From SFTH01 sp963643985 (GTDB lineage Bacteria > Bacillota > Clostridia > Christensenellales > Aristaeellaceae): 5,556 nt of DNA. Position numbers and translations under genes: made by a program. Below the pieces are notes generated by a model. The model saw only the letters and a list, made by a program, of their open reading frames with translations, did not search any database and was not told the origin of the DNA. Location of the stretch: NCBI GenBank assembly GCA_963643985.1, contig CAVINP010000121.1, forward strand, positions 1-5,556. Reading direction: 5' to 3'. Below, piece after piece: positions 1 to 4,656 of this stretch. Positions within the stretch are counted from its first letter, which is position 1. The number at the start of each line of letters is the position of its first letter.

Positions 1-227
1 TCGAAGGTTTACTGGAGGTAAATCGAGATTTTTGCTATAGCAGTCGCTCCTCGGCAAAGCCGAGTTGCGACCAGCCCGCGCAGCAATTCGGAGAATTGCC
101 GCGGCGCTGCCCGCCGCTGCGCGAAGGCGCAGTGCGGCGGGTGCGTACGAAGCAGATAGCGCAAAAGGCACACTCAGATTCGCCGCCGAATTAATCAGGG
201 GATCCTTAGAAACACGCTCTAATAAAC
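1..227. repeat. GC-rich hairpin cluster, probable dispersed intergenic repeat
   Basis: No convincing gene is seen here. The stretch is a chain of inverted repeats. Positions 43-47 pair with 67-71 around an inner stem 50-55/59-64 (CTCGGC, loop AAA, GCCGAG). Positions 83-89 pair with 93-99 (GCAATTC, GAATTGC). Positions 110-116 pair with 135-141 around an inner stem 117-122/127-132 with loop GAAG. Positions 178-182 pair with 187-191 (ATTCG, CGAAT). Such stacked hairpins are typical of dispersed repeats between genes in GC-rich Clostridia, but only one copy is visible, so repetition in the genome is inferred. Its right edge is unclear; the downstream promoter starts at 228. An open frame of 87 codons starting at 65 runs through it and is rich in Ala and Arg as a by-product of the hairpins. 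A structured RNA is an alternative reading. Confidence 0.5.
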
Positions 228-256
228 TTGACAGTCCGCGCATTTGGCATTATAAT
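228..256 (+). promoter_or_regulatory. Consensus sigma-A (sigma-70 type) promoter
   Basis: TTGACA at 228-233 and TATAAT at 251-256 are separated by exactly 17 bp, so both hexamers and the spacing match consensus perfectly. Transcription should start near 262-264, giving a leader of about 26 nt before the ATG at 289. A perfect match is unusual for an ordinary membrane-protein gene and more like a strong stable-RNA promoter, which fits the tRNA downstream on the same strand. Confidence 0.93.
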
Positions 257-275
257 GATGGCATGTATTACGACC

Positions 276-282
276 GAAGGAG
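276..282 (+). promoter_or_regulatory. Ribosome binding site of the small membrane protein
   Basis: GAAGGAG at 276-282 lies 6 nt before the ATG at 289. It fixes that ATG as the start and, with the promoter just upstream, supports this frame over the overlapping ones. Confidence 0.85.
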
Positions 283-288
283 CTTACT

Positions 289-552
289 ATGGGTACGATT
301 TGCATTTTTCTGGGCATCATTTTCCTGATCGCGTTCACCGCGGGCGGCGTGCTGCTGAGCAATTCCATACTGGCCAACTCTCTGTACCTGTCGCTGCTGG
401 GCATGAGCGACACCCCATCCTCGACGCTCTACCTGATCGTGGTCGGCGCATGCTTTGTCGTCGGCTTCCTGATCTGCCTGAATCTGGTGATGCACGGCCT
501 GACCTACAACAAGGTCTGCAAGATCCACGCGAAAATGAAGAAGGACAGATGA
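289..552 (+). CDS. Small two-helix membrane protein of unknown function
   Basis: This 87-residue protein is not recognised. Two hydrophobic helices are visible, roughly residues 3-23 (after the start MGTICIFLGI) and 46-68 (LYLIVVGACFVVGF region). A short polar loop containing SDTPSST joins them. The C-terminal tail (about 73-87) is rich in Lys and His, which suggests a cytoplasmic tail and both termini inside. There is no cleavable signal peptide pattern and no catalytic motif. The start is well supported by a consensus promoter and a strong ribosome binding site 6 nt upstream. The gene ends 32 bp before tRNA-Leu with no terminator or second promoter between them, so the two are probably co-transcribed. 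The reality of the gene is likely; its function is unknown. The two-helix layout alone does not distinguish a small transporter subunit, a toxin-like peptide or a sensor accessory protein. Confidence 0.82.
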   Translation: MGTICIFLGIIFLIAFTAGGVLLSNSILANSLYLSLLGMSDTPSSTLYLIVVGACFVVGFLICLNLVMHGLTYNKVCKIHAKMKKDR

Positions 553-555
553 CTT

Positions 556-583
556 CCGGTAACCAGTGACCGGTAACTGACCT
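556..583 (+). repeat. Period-7 tandem repeat after the membrane-protein stop
   Basis: Three heptamers in register, CCGGTAA (556-562), CCAGTGA (563-569) and CCGGTAA (570-576), are followed by a diverged unit, CTGACCT (577-583). Each of the first three ends in a stop triplet (TAA 560, TGA 567, TAA 574), and these occupy all three forward frames. The real stop TGA is at 550-552, in the frame of the triplet at 574. The repeat fills nearly the whole gap before the tRNA. CCGGT at 556-560 can also pair with ACCGG at 569-573. Confidence 0.7.
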
Positions 584-584
584 A

Positions 585-671
585 GCGGGTATGGTGGAAT
601 AGGCAGACACAAGAGACTTAAAATCTCTCGAGAGCGATCTCATGTCGGTTCGAGCCCGACTACCCGCACCA
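585..671 (+). tRNA. trnL: tRNA-Leu (anticodon UAA)
   Basis: An 87-nt class II tRNA. The acceptor stem pairs GCGGGTA (585-591) with TACCCGC (661-667), followed by discriminator A668 and an encoded CCA (669-671). The anticodon arm has stem 612-616/624-628 (AGAGA, TCTCT) and loop CTTAAAA, with anticodon TAA at 619-621. The long variable arm (stem 630-633/638-641, GAGA and TCTC, closed by a GCGA tetraloop) is the leucine-type identity feature. The T arm is 644-648/656-660 with loop TTCGAGC. The tRNA reads UUA, and UUG by wobble. It lies 32 bp after the membrane-protein gene, without a promoter of its own that I can see, and just before a terminator. The D arm lies within 593-611; I did not pair it base by base. 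Confidence 0.97.
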
Positions 672-673
672 TA

Positions 674-722
674 AAACAATCCGAACCTGATCTTCTTAAT
701 CGAAGACGGGTTCGGATTGTTT
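674..722 (+). terminator. Hairpin terminator after tRNA-Leu
   Basis: A perfect 14-bp stem pairs 674-687 with 709-722 (core AATCCGAACC and GGTTCGGATT). An inner 5-bp stem, 691-695/702-706 (TCTTC, GAAGA), has a 6-nt loop. The 3' side ends in a T-rich stretch (TTGTTTGTTAT) rather than a pure T run, so it is a slightly atypical intrinsic terminator. The A-rich 5' foot mirrors the T-rich 3' foot. It begins 2 nt after the CCA end and should close the membrane protein-tRNA transcript. Confidence 0.85.
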
Positions 723-798
723 GTTATATGAAGAACCTGCCGGTCAGCCATCCGCTGCACCGTTTCTCAAATTAATATTCCCTTAACCGTCAAAATGA

Positions 799-828
799 TT
801 GCACGTAGGCTCCGTTATGTAGTATACT
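799..828 (+). promoter_or_regulatory. Probable promoter of the histidine kinase gene
   Basis: TATACT at 823-828 is a good -10 hexamer. TTGCAC at 799-804 is a weak -35 at 18-bp spacing. The predicted start near 835 leaves a leader of roughly 48 nt before the ATG at 883. The region is AT-rich compared with its surroundings and lies after a terminator, which supports an independent promoter. Apart from this site I see no motif in 723-882. Confidence 0.55.
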
Positions 829-870
829 TATCTTAACATCTGCTGTTGTGAATTGCACAAATATGTTATG

Positions 871-876
871 AAGGGG
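871..876 (+). promoter_or_regulatory. Ribosome binding site that decides the kinase start
   Basis: AAGGGG at 871-876 is 6 nt before the ATG at 883. In-frame upstream starts at 853 (TTG) and 868 (ATG) have no such spacing to a purine-rich site, so 883 is preferred. Confidence 0.7.
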
Positions 877-882
877 ATCATT

Positions 883-3321
883 ATGGCTGAACTGCTGGAC
901 AGAAATCACTTCAGTATCGACGTCAATCGGTACAACCCGAACGGCTTCTGTCTGATCCATGTGGATCTGGACGACGGCGGTAAACCCGTGGACTGGACCT
1001 TCATATACGTCAACGAGGCGCTCTGCCGCATGGAGGGCAAGACGGAGGAAGAGCTGACGGGGCATCGCTTCTACGAGATCTTCCCCGACGGCAGCCGCAA
1101 GTGGCTGCAGCACTACTACGAGGCCGCGTACCTGCACAAGGGCGTCAGCTTTGACGAGCTCTCCGAAGAGATCGACTGCTATCTGCACATCGAGGCCTAT
1201 CCCACGGACAAGCCGGGCTACTGCATCTGCATGCTCTACAACATCAAAGATCGCGTGCTCGCCCGCATCAGGCGCCGCAAGGAAACGGAAGAACTGCTTG
1301 AGAAATTGCAGCAGGAGCGGCTGGTCGCCGCCCGCGTACGCGAATTCTCCAAGGCCATGGGCATTGACGATCATCTGGCCATCTCCATAGACTATCTGAA
1401 CGGCACCTACCACATGCTCGAATACGAGGACTTCTTCCTCCGCAAGAGCCCGCCCGAAGGCGATCTGGAGATGCTCGTGCGCGACGGTGCGAGCTCCATC
1501 CCCGACCCCGAGCTCTCCCGCAAATTCCGTGAACTCTTCAGCCGCGACAACGCCATTGCGGCCTTCAGGCGCGGTGAGCGCACCCTTGAGCTGCGTCACC
1601 CGCAGATGGGCAATGACGGCAAAATTCACTATGTGGATTCCCGCGTGATCTGCACGGAGTGCACGGATGACTCCGTCCGCGCCGTTGCGCTGTCCAAGGC
1701 GATCGACGGCGAGGCCGAGCGTGACCGCTACGTGCGCGTCGTCGATGCGCTCTCCACGATATACACCACCATCATTCTGGTTGATCTGAAGAAGCGCACG
1801 CTGAACATCATCAAGAGCGTGGGTCTGATGTCAACGGCCGTGGGCGGCAACACCTTCGTCAACTTTGACGATGTCATCGAATCCATACTGGATCACTTCA
1901 TGCACCCCGCCTCCCGCGAGTACATGCGCGAATTTCTGGAAGTGAGCACGATCCCGGATCGCCTCATGGACACGGAAGAGACCACGCTGCGCGCGGAATA
2001 CCTGGACCCCAAAGGGCAGTGGTTCGAGAGCCGCTTCATCACCCAGAGCCGCGACGCGAACGGCCGGCCGACCTTCGCCATCTACGCGGCCCGCAACATC
2101 ACATACGAAAAAGAGACGGAGCTGCGCTACCGTCAGGATCTGCAGGAGGCCGTGCTCGAGGCGCAGAAGGCGAACACCTCCAAGACGAATTTCCTCAGGC
2201 GCATGAGCCACGACATACGCACGCCGCTCAACGGCATCATGGGCATGCTGCACATCATGAACCGCTACGAGGGCGACAAGGACAAGTTCCACGAGTGCAT
2301 GGACAAGATGCTGCACTCCACCGACTACCTGCTCACCCTGGTCAACAACGTGCTGGACATCTCCAAGATGGAATCCGGCACAATCGTGCTGGAGCACAAG
2401 CCCTTTGACCTGGTCGAGGGGCTGCTCAGCGACGTGATCATGATCGCCAGCGCCGCGGCAGAAAACAACCTCGCCTTCTCGGGCGGCCGGGAAGGCTCCG
2501 TCATACACCACAGGTATGTCGTGGGCAGCCCCATGCACCTCAACCGCATGCTGATGAACGTCGCCTCCAATGCCATCAAATACAACCGCCCCGGCGGCTC
2601 GCTGCGGACATGGTGCAAAGAGCTGTCCTGCGACGGCGAGAGCGCGACCTATGAGTTCGTCTGCTCGGACACCGGGCGCGGCATGAGCAAAGAATTTCAG
2701 GCGCACGCCTTCGAGCCCTTCACGCAGGAGGGCAAGGATTCCATGAACGGCTACACCGGCTCGGGGCTGGGGCTGTCCATCGTGCACCAGATCGTCACGC
2801 TCATGGGCGGCACCATCGAACTGCAAAGCGAGGAGGACGCCGGCACGACGGTACGCATCGTGCTGACCCTGCCGCTGGACAAGGAACACGTGCAGGCGGA
2901 CACAAGCGCGCCGGAAGAGCACAAGCGCGTCGATGTCTCCGGCCGGCATGCGCTGCTGGTCGAGGACAACCCCATCAACGCCGAGATCGGGCGGATGATG
3001 CTGGAGGAACTGGGCCTGATCGTCACCGACGCGGAAAACGGCAGGGTCGCCCTGAAGGTTTTCGAGGCGTCCGAGCCGGGCACGTTTGACTATGTGTTCA
3101 TGGACATGATGATGCCCGTCATGGACGGTCTGGAGGCCACGCGGGCACTGCGCAGCCTTGATCGCGCGGACGCGAAGACCGTGCCCATCATCGCCATGAC
3201 CGCAAATGCCTTTGCCGAGGACAGGCAGAGCTGCCTGGACGCGGGCATGAACGACCACGTCGGCAAGCCCGTATCCCCGGCCGCACTGGATAAGGTGGTG
3301 CAGAAGTTCAGTTGCCGGTAA
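883..3321 (+). CDS. Cytosolic hybrid sensor histidine kinase/response regulator with three PAS-like domains
   Basis: An 812-residue phosphorelay sensor. In order: PAS domain (about 10-124), short coil (126-152), divergent PAS-like domain (154-280), third PAS (283-406), coil, HisKA, HATPase_c and receiver. The H-box MSHDIRTPLNGI has phosphoacceptor His443. ATP-binding boxes are complete: N-box with Asn563, G1 DTGRGM from Asp596, F-box FEPF at 610-613, G2 GSGLGLS from Gly626. The receiver keeps the acidic pair Glu694-Asp695, phosphoacceptor Asp741 (FMDMMMPVMDG), Thr773 and Lys795. No membrane helix or signal peptide is seen, so it should sense an intracellular ligand or redox cue through the PAS domains. 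Phosphate would pass from His443 to Asp741; the onward Hpt protein and output regulator are not in the window. All key residues are intact, so it is probably active. It appears to be a single-gene unit. Assignment to the family is firm; the signal is unknown. Confidence 0.95.
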   Translation: MAELLDRNHFSIDVNRYNPNGFCLIHVDLDDGGKPVDWTFIYVNEALCRMEGKTEEELTGHRFYEIFPDGSRKWLQHYYEAAYLHKGVSFDELSEEIDCYLHIEAYPTDKPGYCICMLYNIKDRVLARIRRRKETEELLEKLQQERLVAARVREFSKAMGIDDHLAISIDYLNGTYHMLEYEDFFLRKSPPEGDLEMLVRDGASSIPDPELSRKFRELFSRDNAIAAFRRGERTLELRHPQMGNDGKIHYVDSRVICTECTDDSVRAVALSKAIDGEAERDRYVRVVDALSTIYTTIILVDLKKRTLNIIKSVGLMSTAVGGNTFVNFDDVIESILDHFMHPASREYMREFLEVSTIPDRLMDTEETTLRAEYLDPKGQWFESRFITQSRDANGRPTFAIYAARNITYEKETELRYRQDLQEAVLEAQKANTSKTNFLRRMSHDIRTPLNGIMGMLHIMNRYEGDKDKFHECMDKMLHSTDYLLTLVNNVLDISKMESGTIVLEHKPFDLVEGLLSDVIMIASAAAENNLAFSGGREGSVIHHRYVVGSPMHLNRMLMNVASNAIKYNRPGGSLRTWCKELSCDGESATYEFVCSDTGRGMSKEFQAHAFEPFTQEGKDSMNGYTGSGLGLSIVHQIVTLMGGTIELQSEEDAGTTVRIVLTLPLDKEHVQADTSAPEEHKRVDVSGRHALLVEDNPINAEIGRMMLEELGLIVTDAENGRVALKVFEASEPGTFDYVFMDMMMPVMDGLEATRALRSLDRADAKTVPIIAMTANAFAEDRQSCLDAGMNDHVGKPVSPAALDKVVQKFSCR

Positions 3322-3344
3322 GGGATACCGGATACCGGTTGAAT
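3317..3344 (+). repeat. Period-7 tandem repeat spanning the kinase stop codon
   Basis: Heptamers GGTAAGG (3317-3323), GATACCG (3324-3330), GATACCG (3331-3337) and GTTGAAT (3338-3344) are in register. The third to fifth bases read TAA (the gene's stop, 3319-3321), TAC, TAC and TGA, so the stop codon is one unit of the array. The two central copies are identical. CCGGTA (3315-3320) can pair with TACCGG (3326-3331), and ACCGG (3327-3331) with CCGGT (3335-3339). These small stems might help end transcription, but there is no T run. Confidence 0.6.
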
Positions 3345-3357
3345 GGTCCGGGGTTGT

Positions 3358-3385
3358 CATTCACTGTTTAACTAGTCACTAACTG
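3358..3385 (-). repeat. Degenerate period-7 repeat spanning the endolysin stop codon
   Basis: On the minus strand the units are CAGTTAG (3385-3379), TGACTAG (3378-3372, ending in the gene's stop TAG), TTAAACA (3371-3365) and GTGAATG (3364-3358). Only the first two share the TAG at the same phase; the others are weak. Stop triplets with T at 3380, 3374, 3370 and 3363 together cover all three minus-strand frames. This is the least regular of the four arrays. Confidence 0.4.
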
Positions 3386-4085
3386 CCCCGTACTTCCCCG
3401 ACACCCAGACAACGCGGTCTCCGTCGACAACGGCCAGCCAGCCGTTTGCGGCGGTGGCGACGTACTCAAAGCACTCGCCCGCGCTCACCGTCCTGAGCAG
3501 TGCATAGTTCGTGCCGTTGCCGCAGCGCAGGTTGACGCGCCTGCCCGTGATCGTGACGGTGCCGCGATTTGTCTTGCCGCCGTTAGAGAGCACCACGGCG
3601 GTGTGCCCCTTCACTTTGGTCACGAGTATGTCGCCGCGCAGAAGGTACTCCGGCGTGTCGGTGTATTTTTTGTCCGTCAGTTCCGTAAACAGCCCCGTGC
3701 CGAGGATCGCTTCCGCCTCGTTTGAGGTGATGAAATTCTCCGTCTCGATGCCCGCGTACGCAAGGCAGACGCGCACCAGCGCCGAACAGTCGGTCTCGCA
3801 GGCCGTTTTGACCTTCGCCGGATCAAAGCCGGCTTCCTTTGCCCTGTTGTAGAGCGTGAGGCGCTCGGACTGATCGTAGCCGATGTTGTCGTTGGCACAG
3901 GCCGCCGCCATGGCTTTGGCGATCTTTTCGGCCTTTACCGCGTCATTGCACCTGAGCACGCGCCAGCCCTTGGCGTGCCTGTACCATTCCTGCGTCATGA
4001 CCTCCTTGCCGGTCTGATCGCCGGCTCTGCCGCCGGATATGTTGCCGTTTTCGTCGATACGCGCAGATCCTACCGTTACAGCCAT
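3372..4085 (-). CDS. Phage endolysin: NlpC/P60-like peptidoglycan hydrolase with C-terminal SH3-type domain
   Basis: A 237-residue cell-wall hydrolase that should degrade host peptidoglycan once the holin has permeabilised the membrane. Residues 1-165 match a Firmicute phage lysin family that I recognise by its N-terminal motif (SARIDENGNISGG, then AGDQTGKEV at about 21-29). It is a cysteine peptidase-like fold: probable nucleophile Cys100 in ETDCSALVRVC and His161 in VKGHTAVVLSNGG. The exact bond cut (amide or peptide) cannot be read from the sequence. Residues about 175-237 form a bacterial SH3-like wall-binding domain (VNLRCGNGTNY and GWLAVVDGDRVVWVSGKY). There is no signal peptide, as expected for a holin-dependent lysin. 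It starts 3 nt after the holin stop. Its GGAGG ribosome binding site (4094-4098) lies inside the end of the holin gene, so translation is probably coupled. Both domains look intact. Confidence 0.9.
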   Translation of the reverse strand: MAVTVGSARIDENGNISGGRAGDQTGKEVMTQEWYRHAKGWRVLRCNDAVKAEKIAKAMAAACANDNIGYDQSERLTLYNRAKEAGFDPAKVKTACETDCSALVRVCLAYAGIETENFITSNEAEAILGTGLFTELTDKKYTDTPEYLLRGDILVTKVKGHTAVVLSNGGKTNRGTVTITGRRVNLRCGNGTNYALLRTVSAGECFEYVATAANGWLAVVDGDRVVWVSGKYGAVSD

Positions 4086-4088
4086 TTT

Positions 4089-4535
4089 TCATTCCTCCGT
4101 TTCATCATCCATAATACTCTTTTTTTCATGGTCGTGCAACCGTGCCAGCGCATCTTTGAGCTTCTCCGGTATCGGCAGGCCGATGTGCGCCGCATTTTCC
4201 AGCAGCGACACGCCCTCATTGCTCAGATAAAAGCATATCACCGCGCCGCGCAGCGCACTTCCCGTGCCCAGAACATGCACGTCCATGATGTTCGCCATGC
4301 CCACCAGCATCAGTATCAGCACCTTTTTGCAGATGCCCCTGAAACCCACGGCGCTGGAGAGCTTTTTGTCCGCGACCGCGCACATGAGGCCCGTGGCGTA
4401 GTCCAGCGCCATGAACACCAGCAGCGCGATCAGAAGACCGTCCGCGCCGCCCAGAAAATAGCCCACGGCGCCGCCGATGAGCGCGGCCGGCATCTGTATC
4501 TGCGCCCGGATCGTGTCGAAAGAAATGTTTTTCAC
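4089..4535 (-). CDS. Phage holin, toxin-secretion/phage-lysis holin type
   Basis: A 148-residue membrane protein that would form lesions in the cytoplasmic membrane to release or activate the endolysin encoded next to it. Hydrophobic segments are visible at about residues 16-30 (PAALIGGAVGYFLGG), 32-53, 68-88 (ICKKVLILMLVGMANIMDV) and a weaker one near 93-105. The motif ALDYATGLMCAV in the second segment followed by SSAVGFRGICKK is characteristic of the Firmicute holin family (phage_holin_4/Cph1-like). The C-terminus is charged and highly polar (LHDHEKKSIMDDETEE), as is usual for holins. The start codon is GTG (4533-4535), preceded at 6 nt by a perfect AGGAGG. The gene sits between a tail-protein gene and the lysin in the same direction, the usual lysis-cassette order. 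It may have a role other than lysis if the prophage is defective. Confidence 0.9.
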   Translation of the reverse strand: MKNISFDTIRAQIQMPAALIGGAVGYFLGGADGLLIALLVFMALDYATGLMCAVADKKLSSAVGFRGICKKVLILMLVGMANIMDVHVLGTGSALRGAVICFYLSNEGVSLLENAAHIGLPIPEKLKDALARLHDHEKKSIMDDETEE

Positions 4536-4541
4536 TGATTG

Positions 4542-4547
4542 CCTCCT
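4542..4547 (-). promoter_or_regulatory. Ribosome binding site of the holin (decides the GTG start)
   Basis: On the minus strand AGGAGG at 4547-4542 is 6 nt before GTG at 4535-4533. The perfect Shine-Dalgarno match supports this GTG as the start. Confidence 0.88.
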
Positions 4548-4562
4548 TTGTTCCGTTGGATG

Positions 4563-4630
4563 AACCCCTCCACCACTTCGTGGTCCCCCTCCCCTTTACA
4601 GCAGTCGCCGCTGCCGAAGGCTGAGGGGTT
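4563..4630. repeat. MITE-like inverted-repeat element between tail and holin genes
   Basis: The ends are perfect 8-bp inverted repeats, AACCCCTC (4563-4570) and GAGGGGTT (4623-4630), enclosing 52 bp. Inside are a hairpin 4572-4576/4580-4584 (ACCAC, loop TTC, GTGGT), a pyrimidine-rich run CCCCCTCCCC, and a small stem 4613-4615/4619-4621 (GCC, GAA, GGC). Elements of this look, with CCCCTC/GAGGGG ends and internal small hairpins, are common between genes in gut Clostridia. That statement is from general knowledge; one copy is seen here. No clear target-site duplication is visible. It encodes nothing and could also act as a transcription attenuator between the tail and lysis genes. Confidence 0.6.
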
Positions 4631-4635
4631 TCGTT

Positions 4636-4656
4636 CTCCTGTTCCCTGATCCCTAA
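4636..4656 (-). repeat. Period-7 tandem repeat spanning the tail-protein stop codon
   Basis: On the minus strand three heptamers are in register: TTAGGGA (4656-4650), TCAGGGA (4649-4643) and ACAGGAG (4642-4636). The gene's stop TAG (4655-4653) is bases 2-4 of the first unit; the same position reads CAG in the next two. The array directly precedes the 68-bp inverted-repeat element. Confidence 0.62.

Noticed and set aside
1..227. CRISPR array
   Set aside because: The repeats are inverted and of differing sequence, with no regularly spaced direct repeat and no spacer pattern.
65..328. Plus-strand open frame of 87 codons ahead of the membrane protein
   Set aside because: It is an Ala/Arg-rich translation of the hairpin cluster, runs across the consensus promoter, and overlaps the true gene start in another frame.
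585..671. tRNA-Leu as the prophage attachment site
   Set aside because: No second copy of the tRNA 3' end was seen elsewhere in the window, no integrase is nearby, and a complete host-like kinase gene separates the tRNA from the phage genes.
853..882. Longer kinase starts at TTG 853 or ATG 868
   Set aside because: The purine-rich site AAGGGG is correctly spaced only for the ATG at 883, and the extra residues add no domain.
672..882. Riboswitch or structured leader before the kinase
   Set aside because: Apart from the tRNA terminator, no extended conserved stem or known riboswitch core was recognised, and the predicted leader is only about 48 nt.
790..1629. Minus-strand open frame (279 codons) over the kinase N-terminus
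   Set aside because: It is antisense to the PAS region, shows the same composition bias, and has no supporting ribosome binding site or family motif.
1831..3360. Long open frame (509 codons) on the minus strand inside the kinase gene
   Set aside because: It lies opposite a complete kinase with all motifs intact. Its translation is rich in His, Val, Gly, Arg and Ala, as expected from the complement of GC-rich codons, and no domain is recognisable.
3315..3360. Strong bidirectional terminator between kinase and lysin
   Set aside because: Only 5-6 bp stems arise from the 7-bp repeats and there is no T run on either strand, so a terminator cannot be supported.
3975..4538. Plus-strand open frame of 187 codons over the holin
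   Set aside because: It is antisense to the well-supported holin and lysin start. Its composition is heavy in Arg, His and Gln, with no motif or ribosome binding site.
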